Source of the DNA: Nocardiopsis sp. CC223A
Lineage (GTDB): Bacteria; Actinomycetota; Actinomycetes; Streptosporangiales; Streptosporangiaceae
DNA length: 64,000 nucleotides
Direction of reading: 5' to 3'
Assembly: GCF_030766825.1 (NCBI RefSeq)
Contig: NZ_JASFDV010000011.1
Coordinates: forward strand, 1 to 64,000
A program made the translations under genes and the position numbers. This document shows, piece by piece, positions 8,076 through 16,362 of this stretch. The notes below the pieces were generated by a model that saw nothing but the letters and a program-made list of their open reading frames with translations, did no database searches and was not told the origin of the DNA. Every line of letters starts with the position of its first letter. Position 1 is the first letter of the stretch.

Positions 8076-9380
8076 ATGTCAGAGCGGACCGCCCCCACGT
8101 CCACGCACCCCGCGCGTGCGGCCGTGGCGGCCTTCGTCGGAACCACCATCGAGTGGTTCGACTTCTACGTCTACGCCACGGCCGCGGCCCTGGTGTTCGC
8201 CACCCAGTTCTTCCCCGCCGGGACGGACCCGGTCGTCGGCCTCATGGCCTCCTTCGCGACCTTCTCCGTCGGATTCTTCGCCCGGCCGCTGGGCGGCCTG
8301 GTCTTCGGCCACTACGGCGACCGGCTCGGCCGCAAGTCGGCGCTGGTCACCACCCTGCTCATGATGGGTGTGGCCACCTTCTGCGTCGGCCTGCTGCCCA
8401 CCTACGAGCAGATCGGGTTCTTCGCCCCGCTGCTCCTGGTGGTGCTGCGGTTCGTGCAGGGCATCGCCGTGGGCGGCGAGTGGGGCGGAGCCGTCCTCAT
8501 GGCGGTCGAGCACGCGCCCGAGGAGCACAAGACCTTCTACGGCTCCTTCGCCCAACTGGGCAACCCCGCCGGCGCGCTGCTGGCCACCGGCTCGTTCGGC
8601 CTCATCGCCGCCTGGAACGCCGACGCCCTCCACGACTGGGCCTGGCGCCTGCCGTTCCTGGCGTCGGTGCTGCTGGTCCTGGTCGGCCTGGTCATCCGGC
8701 TCAAGGTCGAGGAGTCCCCGGTCTTCGAGGCCGTGCGGGAGCAGGGCGCGCCCGCCGAGCCGCCCGTGCGCGAGGCGCTGCGCACCTCCTGGCGGCCGCT
8801 GCTGCTGGGCATCGGCATCCTGCCGGTCGCGGTCGGCGGCTACTACATCGTCACCACCTTCCTCCAGGGGTACGGGGTCACCGAGGTCGGCATCAGCGAA
8901 CAGGTCATCCTCAACGGCCTGAGCCTGGCCGCGTTCGTGGAGCTCGTCGCCACCCTGGCGGTGTCCTGGCTGGGCGACCGCTTCGGCACCGTCCGCGTGG
9001 TCACCATCGGCCTGGTCGGCGTCATCGTCCTGGCGATCCCGCAGTTCCTGGTCCTGGAGACCGGCAGCGTCGGCCTGATCCTCCTGGCGCTGTGCGTGAT
9101 GCGCCTGGCCATGGCCGCGGTCTACGGTCCGATCGCCCGGGTGCTCGCCCAGATGTACCCGCCGCGGGCCCGCTACACCAGCATCTCCATCGCCTACCAG
9201 GTCGCCGGTGCGATCTTCGGTGGCCTGTCGCCGCTGGTCAGCACCGCACTGTACGCGGCGACCGGCAGCATCCTGCCGGTGGCGGGCCTGCTGATGGCGA
9301 TGGCGGTGGTGAGCATCGTCTGCCTGGCCTACGCGCCCCGGCACCGCGACGCCGACCTGCCGGTGCCCGCGTCGGCCTGA
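8076..9380 (+). CDS. MFS metabolite:H+ symporter (MHS family)
   Basis: A 434-aa, 12-helix transporter. It starts at the ATG at 8076 with a CGGAG ribosome site; an in-frame upstream start at 8010 would add residues without family character. Diagnostic metabolite:H+ symporter motifs are T-T-I-E-W-F-D-F-Y-V-Y in helix 1, G-D-R-L-G-R-K in loop 2-3, R-F-V-Q-G-I-A-V-G-G-E-W-G-G in helix 4, and E-E-S-P-V-F after helix 6. Relatives import dicarboxylates, shikimate or aromatic acids. The neighbouring amidohydrolase and divergent PucR regulator suggest uptake of an amide- or ring-containing carbon/nitrogen source. Confidence 0.9.
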   Translation: MSERTAPTSTHPARAAVAAFVGTTIEWFDFYVYATAAALVFATQFFPAGTDPVVGLMASFATFSVGFFARPLGGLVFGHYGDRLGRKSALVTTLLMMGVATFCVGLLPTYEQIGFFAPLLLVVLRFVQGIAVGGEWGGAVLMAVEHAPEEHKTFYGSFAQLGNPAGALLATGSFGLIAAWNADALHDWAWRLPFLASVLLVLVGLVIRLKVEESPVFEAVREQGAPAEPPVREALRTSWRPLLLGIGILPVAVGGYYIVTTFLQGYGVTEVGISEQVILNGLSLAAFVELVATLAVSWLGDRFGTVRVVTIGLVGVIVLAIPQFLVLETGSVGLILLALCVMRLAMAAVYGPIARVLAQMYPPRARYTSISIAYQVAGAIFGGLSPLVSTALYAATGSILPVAGLLMAMAVVSIVCLAYAPRHRDADLPVPASA

Positions 9381-9514
9381 TCCGGGCCGCGCCCACCGCC
9401 CGGCACTCCCGGGAGGACCACCGGTCCCCGTTGCCCCGCCTCCCCTCCCCGGGCGGGCCGGCCGTCCTCCGGCCCGCCCCGGGACCCCACCCGTACCCGA
9501 ACCAGGAGGAAGCC

Positions 9515-11125
9515 GTGCCCGGCCTGCTCATCCACAACGCCGCCGTCCTGACCATGGACGACTCCCACCCCCGTGCCCGGGCCCTGGCCGTGCGCGACGG
9601 GCGCGTGCTCCTGGCCGGAACGGCCGGGCAGGCCCGCGCCGCCGCCGGACCCGGCGCCACCGAGATCGACGCGGGCGGACGCACGGTCCTGCCCGGGTTC
9701 ATCGACCCGCACAACCACCTGCTGTCCACCGCCGAATCCCTGGCCGCCGTCGACGCCCGCTACCCCCGGGTGGGCAGCGCCGCCGACCTGGTCGCCGCCC
9801 TCGCCGCCGAGGCCGCCCGCACCCCGGCCGGGCAGTGGATCCGCGCCTTCTCCATGGACGACGCCAAGTACCCCGAGGGCCGTCCCACCCGCCGCGACCT
9901 GGACACGGCCACCACCGAACACCCCGTCATCGTCTACCACGTGTCCGGGCACCAGGCCGTCGTCAACTCCGCGGCCCTGGCCTGGAGCGGCATCGGCGAG
10001 GACGTGCCGGACCCGGCGGGTGGCTCGTTCGTGCGCGACGAGGGCGGCCGCCTCACCGGCATGGTCACCGACGCCGCGATGGAGCTGCTGCTGCCGTTGG
10101 CCGTCGACATCGGCTGCCACGGGCCCAACTTCCACACCGACCTGCCCACCGAACACCTCCTGGGCTGGCTGGCCGACGCCGCCCGCCCCTACCTCTCCGC
10201 CGGTGTGACCACCGTGTGCGACCCGCAGGTGTCGGCGCGCGAACTGCGCGTGTACCGGGCCGCCCGGGCCGCCGGAACGCTGCCGCTGCGCACTTTCGGC
10301 ATGCCGCTGTCCCACCAGCTCGACGCCCTCACCCGGGCCGGTCTGGCCTCGCCGTTCGGCGACGACCGGCTGCGGCTGACCGGCATGAAGTTCTACTCCG
10401 ACGGCACCCTGCTGGGCGGCACCGCCAAGTTCACCGTCCCCTACGGCGAGCGCGGCCAGTTCGCCGGGAGCCTGTACCACCACCCCGACCGGCTGGTGGA
10501 CCTGGTGACCCGGGCCGCCCGCGAGGGCTGGCAGGTGGCGATCCACACCCAGGGCGACGCCGCAATGGAGCACACCCTGGCCGCGATCGCGTCGGCGGCG
10601 AAGGTGTCGGGGCCCGACCCGCGCCCGCGGGTGGAGCACTGCGGGTACCCGACGGTGGAGCAGACCAAGCGGTTCACCGAGTACGGGGTCATCCCGGTCA
10701 ACCAGCCCAACTTCCTCTACGACAGCGGGCGCGACTTCCTGCGCCGCCTGGGGGAGCGGGCCCACCGGCTCCAGCCGATGCGGGAGGAGATCGACCTGGG
10801 GCTGCGCCCGGCGCTGTCCAGCGACTCGTTCGTCTCCAGCCTGCGCCCGATGGACACCATCGCCAACGCGGTGGGGCGCACCACCCGGGAGGGCGACGAG
10901 ATCGGCACGGACCAGGCGGTCACCCTGCACGAGGCGCTGCGGGCGCACACGCTGGACGCCGCCCACGCGCTGGGGATGGAGGACCGGCTCGGTGCCCTCA
11001 AGCCGGGGTACCTGGCCGACATCGTGGTCCTGGACCGCGCGGTCGAGGGGCTGGGCCCGGACGAGCTGCGTTCGGTGGACGCCTGGTTGACCGTCCTGGA
11101 CGGGAAGGTCGTCCACCGCTCCTGA
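9515..11125 (+). CDS. YtcJ-like amidohydrolase
   Basis: This 536-residue metal-dependent hydrolase starts at the GTG at 9515 preceded by AGGAGGA. Metal-binding family motifs are G-F-I-D-P-H-N-H-L near residue 70, the H-T-Q-G-D-A-A-M-E-H segment, E-H-C-G-Y, and S-S-D-S-F-V near the C-terminus. A terminal composite beta domain has the typical K-P-G-Y-L-A-D-I-V-V-L-D. YtcJ-like enzymes cleave amides or formamides; the substrate is not predictable from sequence. It follows the MFS gene by 134 bp in the same direction and probably acts on the imported compound in the cytoplasm, since no signal peptide is present. Confidence 0.88.
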   Translation: MPGLLIHNAAVLTMDDSHPRARALAVRDGRVLLAGTAGQARAAAGPGATEIDAGGRTVLPGFIDPHNHLLSTAESLAAVDARYPRVGSAADLVAALAAEAARTPAGQWIRAFSMDDAKYPEGRPTRRDLDTATTEHPVIVYHVSGHQAVVNSAALAWSGIGEDVPDPAGGSFVRDEGGRLTGMVTDAAMELLLPLAVDIGCHGPNFHTDLPTEHLLGWLADAARPYLSAGVTTVCDPQVSARELRVYRAARAAGTLPLRTFGMPLSHQLDALTRAGLASPFGDDRLRLTGMKFYSDGTLLGGTAKFTVPYGERGQFAGSLYHHPDRLVDLVTRAAREGWQVAIHTQGDAAMEHTLAAIASAAKVSGPDPRPRVEHCGYPTVEQTKRFTEYGVIPVNQPNFLYDSGRDFLRRLGERAHRLQPMREEIDLGLRPALSSDSFVSSLRPMDTIANAVGRTTREGDEIGTDQAVTLHEALRAHTLDAAHALGMEDRLGALKPGYLADIVVLDRAVEGLGPDELRSVDAWLTVLDGKVVHRS

Positions 11126-11198
11126 AGGCCCGCGCATCCCCGCGTCCGGGAAAGGGGCGGGCCCTCCCGGCCGGGGACCCGCGGGGGAACGGGGGCGC

Positions 11199-11227
11199 CC
11201 CCGCCCGCGCACGCGGCGCGGGCGGGG
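11199..11227. terminator. Bidirectional terminator between convergent genes
   Basis: A perfect 12-bp stem (CCCCGCCCGCGC / GCGCGGGCGGGG) with a 5-nt loop lies between the amidohydrolase stop (11125) and the protease stop (11255). Confidence 0.6.
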
Positions 11228-11254
11228 ACACCGGGGGAGGGGGTGGGGGAACGA

Positions 11255-12394
11255 CTAGCTGGTGCGGATCCGCACGCCCCAGGAGTTGATCATCGGCTGG
11301 ACCTCCTGGTAGTAGGTGGTCCCGCCCCAGGTGCAGTTGCCGGAGCCGCCGGAGGTGACGCCCTGCGCCTGCGAACCGGAGATGAACGAACCGCCGGAGT
11401 CGCCGGGCTCGGCGCACACGTTGGTCCGGGTGAGGTAGTACACCGTGCCCTGCGGGTAGCGCACCGTCTGGTTGCGGGCCTGGATGGTGCCGCAGTGCCA
11501 GCCGGTGGTGGAGCCGGAGCGGCAGATCGCCGACCCGATGGGCGCCTGGGAGGTGCCGGTGACGGACTGGTAGGTGCCGTTGTAGCGGCTGACCAGGTTG
11601 TGCAGGGTGAAGTTCGAGGTGCCCCGCACGAACGCGGCGTCGTTGCCCGGGAAGACCGAGCGCTCGAAGGTGCCGCGGCCGTTGCCGATGGTCACGCCGG
11701 TGCCCACGGTGCCGCAGTGGCCCGCGGTGACGAAGCCCGGCTGGCCGGAGCTGTTGGTGGCGGGGAAGCCGACCGAGCAGCGGCCGCCCATGTAGTAGGC
11801 CAGGCCGCCGATGATGTCCGCGTACAGCTGCGGCGCCTCGTCGGTGGTGACCACCTCGACGGCGGAGGCGTCCACGTCGGCGTCGGCCAGCAGCGCGTCG
11901 ACGTCGGTGCCCTCCAGGACCTCCAGGACGACGGTGTCGCCCTCGACGTCCGGGTACCAGCCGGTGACGCCGTCGGGGGCGTCGGCGGCGTCGAGGGCCT
12001 CGACGACCTCGGTCAGGCCCTCGGTGCCGTACTCGACGACCTCGGCCTGCGCGCCGGTCGCCTCGACCGCTTCGACGGCGTCGGCGTCGGTGACCAGGAC
12101 GGTGAGGTCCTGGGTCTCGATGTCGTAGAGGGAGCCGCCGTAGGCGTCGCCGGCGGCCTCGGTCGCCTCGGCGTCGACGTCCAGGGCGTCCTCTTGGGCC
12201 TCCAGGAGGTCGGTGGCCTCGGCCTGGGTCAGGTCGAGGTCACGGGCCAGGGCCTCCTGCATGGTGGAGGCGCTGTCGTCGGCGACGGGGCCCTGTGGTG
12301 CGGGTGCCGCGTAGGCGCCGGGGGACATGGCGAGCACCAGGCCGAAGGCCAGGGCTCCCGTTCCGACGGCGGAGATAACGGGGGAGGGTCGCAT
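11255..12394 (-). CDS. Secreted S1E serine protease (NAPase/streptogrisin type)
   Basis: A 379-aa preproprotein. The signal peptide (1-~30) ends A-Y-A-A. An acidic pro-domain (about 31-191) chaperones folding. The predicted mature enzyme starts at Ala192 (A-D-I-I-G-G) and is 188 residues long, as in the Nocardiopsis alkaline protease NAPase, which it closely resembles. The catalytic triad is His226 (TAGHCG), Asp252 (NDAAF) and Ser333 (GDSGGS). Six cysteines are placed for three disulfides (206-227, 291-301, 327-354). The mature part has many Thr, Ser, Gly and Asn and few Lys, fitting the acid-stable, kinetically stable alpha-lytic-like family. A GGAGAG ribosome site precedes the ATG. It probably digests extracellular protein; no dedicated inhibitor gene is adjacent. 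Confidence 0.95.
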   Translation of the reverse strand: MRPSPVISAVGTGALAFGLVLAMSPGAYAAPAPQGPVADDSASTMQEALARDLDLTQAEATDLLEAQEDALDVDAEATEAAGDAYGGSLYDIETQDLTVLVTDADAVEAVEATGAQAEVVEYGTEGLTEVVEALDAADAPDGVTGWYPDVEGDTVVLEVLEGTDVDALLADADVDASAVEVVTTDEAPQLYADIIGGLAYYMGGRCSVGFPATNSSGQPGFVTAGHCGTVGTGVTIGNGRGTFERSVFPGNDAAFVRGTSNFTLHNLVSRYNGTYQSVTGTSQAPIGSAICRSGSTTGWHCGTIQARNQTVRYPQGTVYYLTRTNVCAEPGDSGGSFISGSQAQGVTSGGSGNCTWGGTTYYQEVQPMINSWGVRIRTS

Positions 12395-13099
12395 GATCCC
12401 TACTCTCCAGGGGGATTGACGGGGGAATGGGTTTCCGCTCCGGTGGGGGCGGACGTCCCTTCCGCGGTGTGGGATTGGTCCACTCCGCGAAGCTCACCGA
12501 GACGCTCGGTAAACGATTCCAAACCATAAGTGGACACTTTGGCGAGGGAAAGACCCGCTTTCTCGGGAAAGCGCCCAAGCAGCAAAGGGATCATCCGATG
12601 AAACCGGGTGCCGTGGTGGCTGTTGGTAGTCGAATGTTGAACGACCTTGTCTTTTTCCGCAGTCGTCCGGTTACCCTGCGAGTAAAGCCACACATTTCAA
12701 GGGGTGCGGTGTGGCCGGATTCGGCCACGGGACGCCGTTCCCTTCGTGACCGCGTGGCTACACGGCGGTAACAACCGAGGTCACAGTGCCACCGCCCACG
12801 GGATCGCGGACCTTTCGCAACAAGGTCCCCCTGTTGCCCGGAAGCGCTCCCAAGACGAACGGTCGGAATAAGGGGCCGGACGGCCGCCCGATATCGGACA
12901 GCCGCCCGGCCCTACGGGGGAGGGTTCTTACCGGCGGGTAGCGGGAGGCCGTGCGACCGGGGCCGACCCGGAGGGCATCGCGCGCCCTCGGCCGCGAGGG
13001 CCGACCAGCTTGTGCGCCACCCGTGTCCTCTCAACGCTGTGTGGGGTGACGGGCGCGCTGTTCGGGGCCCGGCCACGGCCGGTGGGAGGATCGTCTCCT
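12395..13099. other. Upstream region of the protease, no gene seen
   Basis: Roughly 700 bp without a convincing coding frame. 12480-12700 is noticeably less GC-rich than its surroundings and should hold the protease promoter on the minus strand, though I cannot point to clear -35/-10 boxes. A perfect hairpin, CGCTTTC-TCGG-GAAAGCG, lies at 12556-12573. From about 13100 the sequence begins to resemble the repeat units of the inverted repeat that follows. Confidence 0.5.
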
Positions 13100-13199
13100 T
13101 CGACCCCAGGGGGCCCGGGCGGGCGTTCTCCCGCTCCCGGGCACGGGGGGTGCGGGCCGCAGCCGTCTGGCCGCCATGGCCGGTAGGAGAACCGCGGGG

Positions 13200-13800
13200 C
13201 CTGGGCCTCGGGGGGGTTGCCCACCTGCCCGGAGTGCCTGGCCACAGCCGGAGGGTGTCGCGCCGCCCCCGCCCCCGGGGGGGTGTTCACCCGCCCGGGA
13301 ACCTCAGCCCCATCCGGGAGGAGAACCGGAGTCCTGCACCCCAGGGGGGTTGTTCACCCGCCCGGGAACCCCGGCCCCATCCGGGAGGAGAACCGGAGTC
13401 CTGCACCCCGGGGGGTTGTTCACCCGACCGGAATGCTCAGCCCGAGCCGTGTCAGGCCAGTGGGGTGCCCGGCCATAGGGGGTCTTCGCGACAGAGGTGA
13501 AGGTTTCCAAAAGCCCGGCCGCTTGGAAACGGACGGGGCGCTACGCGTGGGCCCGGCCCCGGCCGCAGTCGGCGTACCGGCAGCTTTGCAGACCGGTGCG
13601 TTGGGCGCTCGTGCGGGGTGGTGGGGGTGTGACTGCCGGAGCCGGGTGCACGTGGAGCGTGCACACCCGCACCGCTTGGGGCGGGAGGCAATGGTCCGCC
13701 TGCAAACAGAGGAGCGCTCCACGCTCGTTTGAAAGCCCGACCACAGGTGGGGTGACCTTGGCGGTGCCCGCCCTCCGCCACCGAAGGGGGGTTGAGGGAG
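13200..13800 (+). repeat. Left arm of a ~600-bp inverted repeat
   Basis: This arm is matched in reverse complement by 14228-14830. The best-conserved core is 13499-13745; its partner is 14279-14525, and I count only two isolated substitutions plus one short divergent cluster over ~247 bp. Outside the core, the arm is built from ~66-bp tandem units. The core contains several self-complementary segments: GTTTCCAA/TTGGAAAC at 13503-13529, GTGCACG/CGTGCAC at about 13645-13664, and GAGCG/CGCTC nested in CAAAC/GTTTG at about 13703-13732. Open frames run through it on both strands but look like high-GC artefacts. Function unknown. Confidence 0.8.
13284..13426 (+). repeat. Tandem ~66-bp units in the left arm
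   Basis: The marker TGTTCACCCG recurs at 13284, 13351 and 13417, a period of 66-67 bp. Between the markers are the shared strings CCATCCGGGAGGAGAACC and GGAGTCCTGCACCCC. Two further copies, inverted, occur in the right arm at about 14617-14680 and 14755-14817. A more diverged unit is seen at about 13212-13260 and in 14681-14754. Confidence 0.75.
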
Positions 13801-14227
13801 GCGTTCCCGCGACCTGTACCCCAGGGGGTGGACCGGAGTGTTCCCGCGGCCTGCGCCCCGGGCCGGAGGAAGGACCGCACACCCCGGCTGCCCGGGGGAA
13901 GGCAGAACACGTCCGCGGCCCCGGCCCCAGGGGGGCGGACCCGGGCGTGCTCGCGACCTCGCCGCAGAGGGGTCGGGGGGAAGGACTGTTCGCTTTCACC
14001 CCAGGGGGCGGGACCCGCGCCCGGCCTCCCGTCCCGGTCCGAGCCCCCGGTCCCGGGCAGACCGGCAAGCGGACACGGCCAGGCCTCACCCCCTGTGGTG
14101 GGGACCGCGAGCACATGCGGGTTCACCCGGGGGGTGTAGGTCGCGGTTCTCCTTCCGGTCTGGGGCCGGGGCCCGCGGACACGCTCCGGTCCACCCCCCG
14201 TGTGGTGGGGGTCTCAGTCCTTCCTTC
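13801..14227. repeat. Spacer between the inverted-repeat arms, with CCCCAGGGGG-type repeats
   Basis: No gene. Short C-run/G-run motifs recur: ACCCCAGGGGG at 13818-13828 and 13998-14008, CCCCAGGGGGGCGGACC at about 13925, and CCCTGTGGTGGGG at about 14091-14103 with variants at 14194-14210 and 14235-14247. Each can form a small G/C-rich stem. The motifs give the whole block a repetitive, highly structured character rather than a coding one. Confidence 0.55.
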
Positions 14228-14830
14228 CCTTCACCCCCCTGTGGTGGCGGAGGGCGGGCACCGCCGGGTTACAGCATCTGTGGTCGGGCTTTCAAACGAG
14301 CGTGGAGCATCCCGCCCTTTGCAGGCGGACCATTGCCTCCCGCCCCGAGCGGTGCGGGTGTGCACGCTCCACGTGCACCCGGCTCCGGCAGTCACACCCC
14401 CACCACCCCGCACGAGCGCCCAACGCACCGGTCTGCAAAGCTGCCGGTACGCCGACTGCGGCCGGGGCCGGGCCCACGCGTAGCGCCCCGTCCGTTTCCA
14501 AGCGGCTGGGCTTTTGGAAACCTTCACCTCTGTCGCGAAGACCCCCTGGGGCCGGGCACCCCACTGGCGTGACACGGCTCGGGCTGAGCATTCCGGTCGG
14601 GTGGGCAACCCCCCGAGGTGCAGGACTCCGGTTCTCCTCCCGGATGGGGCCGGGGTTCCCGGGCGGGTGGACAACCCCCCGGGGGCGGGGGCGGCGCGAT
14701 GCCCTCCGGCTGTGGCCGGGGTTCCCGGTCGGGTGGGCAACTGAGGTGCCCCGAGGTGCAGGACTCCGGTTCTCCTCCCGGATGGGGCCGGGCACCCCGG
14801 GCGGGTGGACAACCCCCGGGCTGGGCGGCC
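14228..14830 (-). repeat. Right arm of the ~600-bp inverted repeat
   Basis: The reverse complement of this arm aligns with 13200-13800. It has the same ~247-bp core (14279-14525) and outer ~66-bp units, with the units partly reordered: the left arm has one extra exact tandem copy. It ends in degenerate C-rich sequence about 300 bp before pup. Confidence 0.8.
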
Positions 14831-15065
14831 CACCGCGGCCTTCGCCTCCCGCCCCCTCCACCCCCGCGCATAGCGCCCGGGAACCCACGGTGACCATCTC
14901 CCTACGCAACCGTAACGCGCCAGGTCAGCGCCTCGAATGATCGGCGATCCCTACCCCGGGCCGTGCGCGACGCGCCCGGGAGCGGGGGTGGCCGGTGCGG
15001 ATTCCGGTCGCGGGTACGCCCCGTGGTTCGAGGTAACCAGCCGGTATCGGGCTTCGGGAAGTGGG

Positions 15066-15094
15066 TTGAGGTGCCCGGTGTTGGGCCAAGATAA
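15066..15094 (+). promoter_or_regulatory. Candidate promoter of pup-prcBA
   Basis: TTGAGG (15066-15071) and AGATAA (15089-15094) are 17 bp apart. They lie 32 bp before the pup ATG at 15126, with GGGAGGTAG as the ribosome site. In most actinobacteria pup is transcribed from upstream of or within dop; here a dedicated promoter is required because dop is 11.8 kb away. Confidence 0.5.
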
Positions 15095-15125
15095 GGGCGA
15101 GAGCCCCGAACGGGAGGTAGCGAAT

Positions 15126-15326
15126 ATGGCGAAGGACACCGGCGGCCAGAAGCACGCGTCGCGCCGCGACGAGGAGGTCGAAGAGGTCGAGGCATCCGCC
15201 GACGTTCAGGAGCGCAAGGACCAGCTGGACGAGGACGTCGACGACATCCTGGACGAGATCGACGACGTGCTGGAGAGCAACGCCGAGGACTTCGTTCGGC
15301 AGTTCGTGCAGAAGGGCGGCCAGTAG
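15126..15326 (+). CDS. pup: Prokaryotic ubiquitin-like protein Pup
   Basis: A 66-residue, highly acidic, intrinsically disordered protein ending in Gly-Gly-Gln. The Gln must be deamidated by Dop before PafA can link it to substrate lysines. Family features are the D-Q-L-D-E-D-V-D-D-I-L-D-E-I-D-D-V-L coiled region that docks on the proteasome ATPase and the N-A-E-D-F-V-R-Q-F-V-Q-K-G-G-Q tail. The ATG at 15126 follows CGGGAGGTAGCG; a longer frame from 14937 is not native. It begins the pup-prcB-prcA-pafA run. Confidence 0.98.
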   Translation: MAKDTGGQKHASRRDEEVEEVEASADVQERKDQLDEDVDDILDEIDDVLESNAEDFVRQFVQKGGQ

Positions 15327-15463
15327 GCCCCGCGGCGGTTCGCTGACAGCGCACCGACGATGCCGTCGGCACCGCCGCGGACCCGGCTAGGGTCGGCTTT
15401 GACAGGACTTAAGGACGAGGCGTCCCGCCCGCGTCGGGGCGGGGCGCGAGTGGAGGGAGTCGC

Positions 15464-16309
15464 GTGTTCGAAGGGTTCGAGGGCAAGGGGTTGCCCGCCG
15501 CTTTCATGAGTGCGGGGACCTCGTCCTTCACCGAGTTTCTCCGAGAGGTCAGGCCCGAACTGATGCCCGGCCACGGACTGCCGGCGCAGGGGATCGCCGC
15601 CGAGCACCTCGCCCCCGACGCGACGACGATCGTCGCGCTGACCTTCCCCGGGGGCGTTCTGATCGCGGGCGACCGGCGTGCCACCCAGGGCAACGTGATC
15701 GCCAATCGCGACATGGAAAAAGTTTATCGAACGGACGAATACTCCGCGGTGGCCATTGCCGGCTCCGCCGGGTTCGGTATCGAATTGGCCCGCCTCTACC
15801 AGGTGGAATTGGAGCACTACGAGAAGATGGAGGGCCGTTCGCTCTCCCTCGAAGGTAAGGCGAACAAGCTCGCCCAGATGGTCCGCGGGCACCTCGGCCT
15901 GGCCATGCAGGGCTTCGTCGTGGTCCCCCTCTTCGTCGGCTACGACGAGAACGAGGGCAAGGGCCGCGTCTTCAGCTACGACGCGACCGGCGGTCGCTAC
16001 GAGGAGCAGCGCTACTACTCCATCGGCTCCGGCTCGGTCTTCGCCAAGGGCTCCATCAAGAAGCTCTACCGCGACGACCTCGGTGAGACCGATGCCGTCA
16101 AGGTCGCCCTGGAATCCCTCTACGACGCGGCCGACGACGACTCCGCCACCGGCGGACCCGACCTGCACCGCAAGATCTTCCCCCTGGTCGACGTGATCAC
16201 CGAGGACGGCCACCGCCGCCTGCCCGCCGACGACGTCGCCCGCCTGGCGACGGAGGTGGTCGAGGGGCGTGCCGCCCACCCGGACGGCCCCACCGCCCCG
16301 CTGGCCTGA
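15464..16309 (+). CDS. prcB: 20S proteasome beta subunit
   Basis: A 281-aa precursor with a ~53-residue propeptide. Autocleavage before Thr54 (A-T-T-I-V-A-L) exposes the catalytic N-terminal threonine. The G-D-R-R-A-T-Q-G segment, the catalytic-support Asp/Lys region (A-N-R-D-M-E-K-V-Y), G-S-G-S-V-F-A and [11 protein letters not shown] are typical of actinobacterial PrcB. The start is the GTG at 15464 after GGAGGGA. It forms the inner rings of the 20S core with PrcA. A degenerate AT-rich stretch around 15712-15732 (GACATGGAAAAAGTTTATCG) departs from the local codon preference but keeps the frame. Confidence 0.97.
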   Translation: MFEGFEGKGLPAAFMSAGTSSFTEFLREVRPELMPGHGLPAQGIAAEHLAPDATTIVALTFPGGVLIAGDRRATQGNVIANRDMEKVYRTDEYSAVAIAGSAGFGIELARLYQVELEHYEKMEGRSLSLEGKANKLAQMVRGHLGLAMQGFVVVPLFVGYDENEGKGRVFSYDATGGRYEEQRYYSIGSGSVFAKGSIKKLYRDDLGETDAVKVALESLYDAADDDSATGGPDLHRKIFPLVDVITEDGHRRLPADDVARLATEVVEGRAAHPDGPTAPLA

Positions 16310-16362
16310 ACAGCCGGCCCCGCCTCGCCCCATTGGACTTCTAGGTAAGGAAACGATCCGCG

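Noticed and set aside
9329-11212. 627-codon antisense frame opposite the amidohydrolase
   Set aside because: It is the complement of a confidently assigned gene and has the Gly/Val/Arg/His-rich composition of GC-shadow frames.
12400-12693. 98-codon minus-strand frame upstream of the protease
   Set aside because: It overlaps the presumed protease promoter and has no family resemblance.
13284-13426. CRISPR-like reading of the ~66-bp periodic units
   Set aside because: The units are similar along their whole length, with no unique spacers, and no cas genes are nearby.
13497-14483. Long open frames through the inverted-repeat region on both strands (for example 328 codons on plus)
   Set aside because: They are Arg/Pro/Gly-rich, run in several frames at once, and lack ribosome sites or family features; long open frames are expected in such GC-rich DNA. 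The two core copies are too alike to judge codon conservation.
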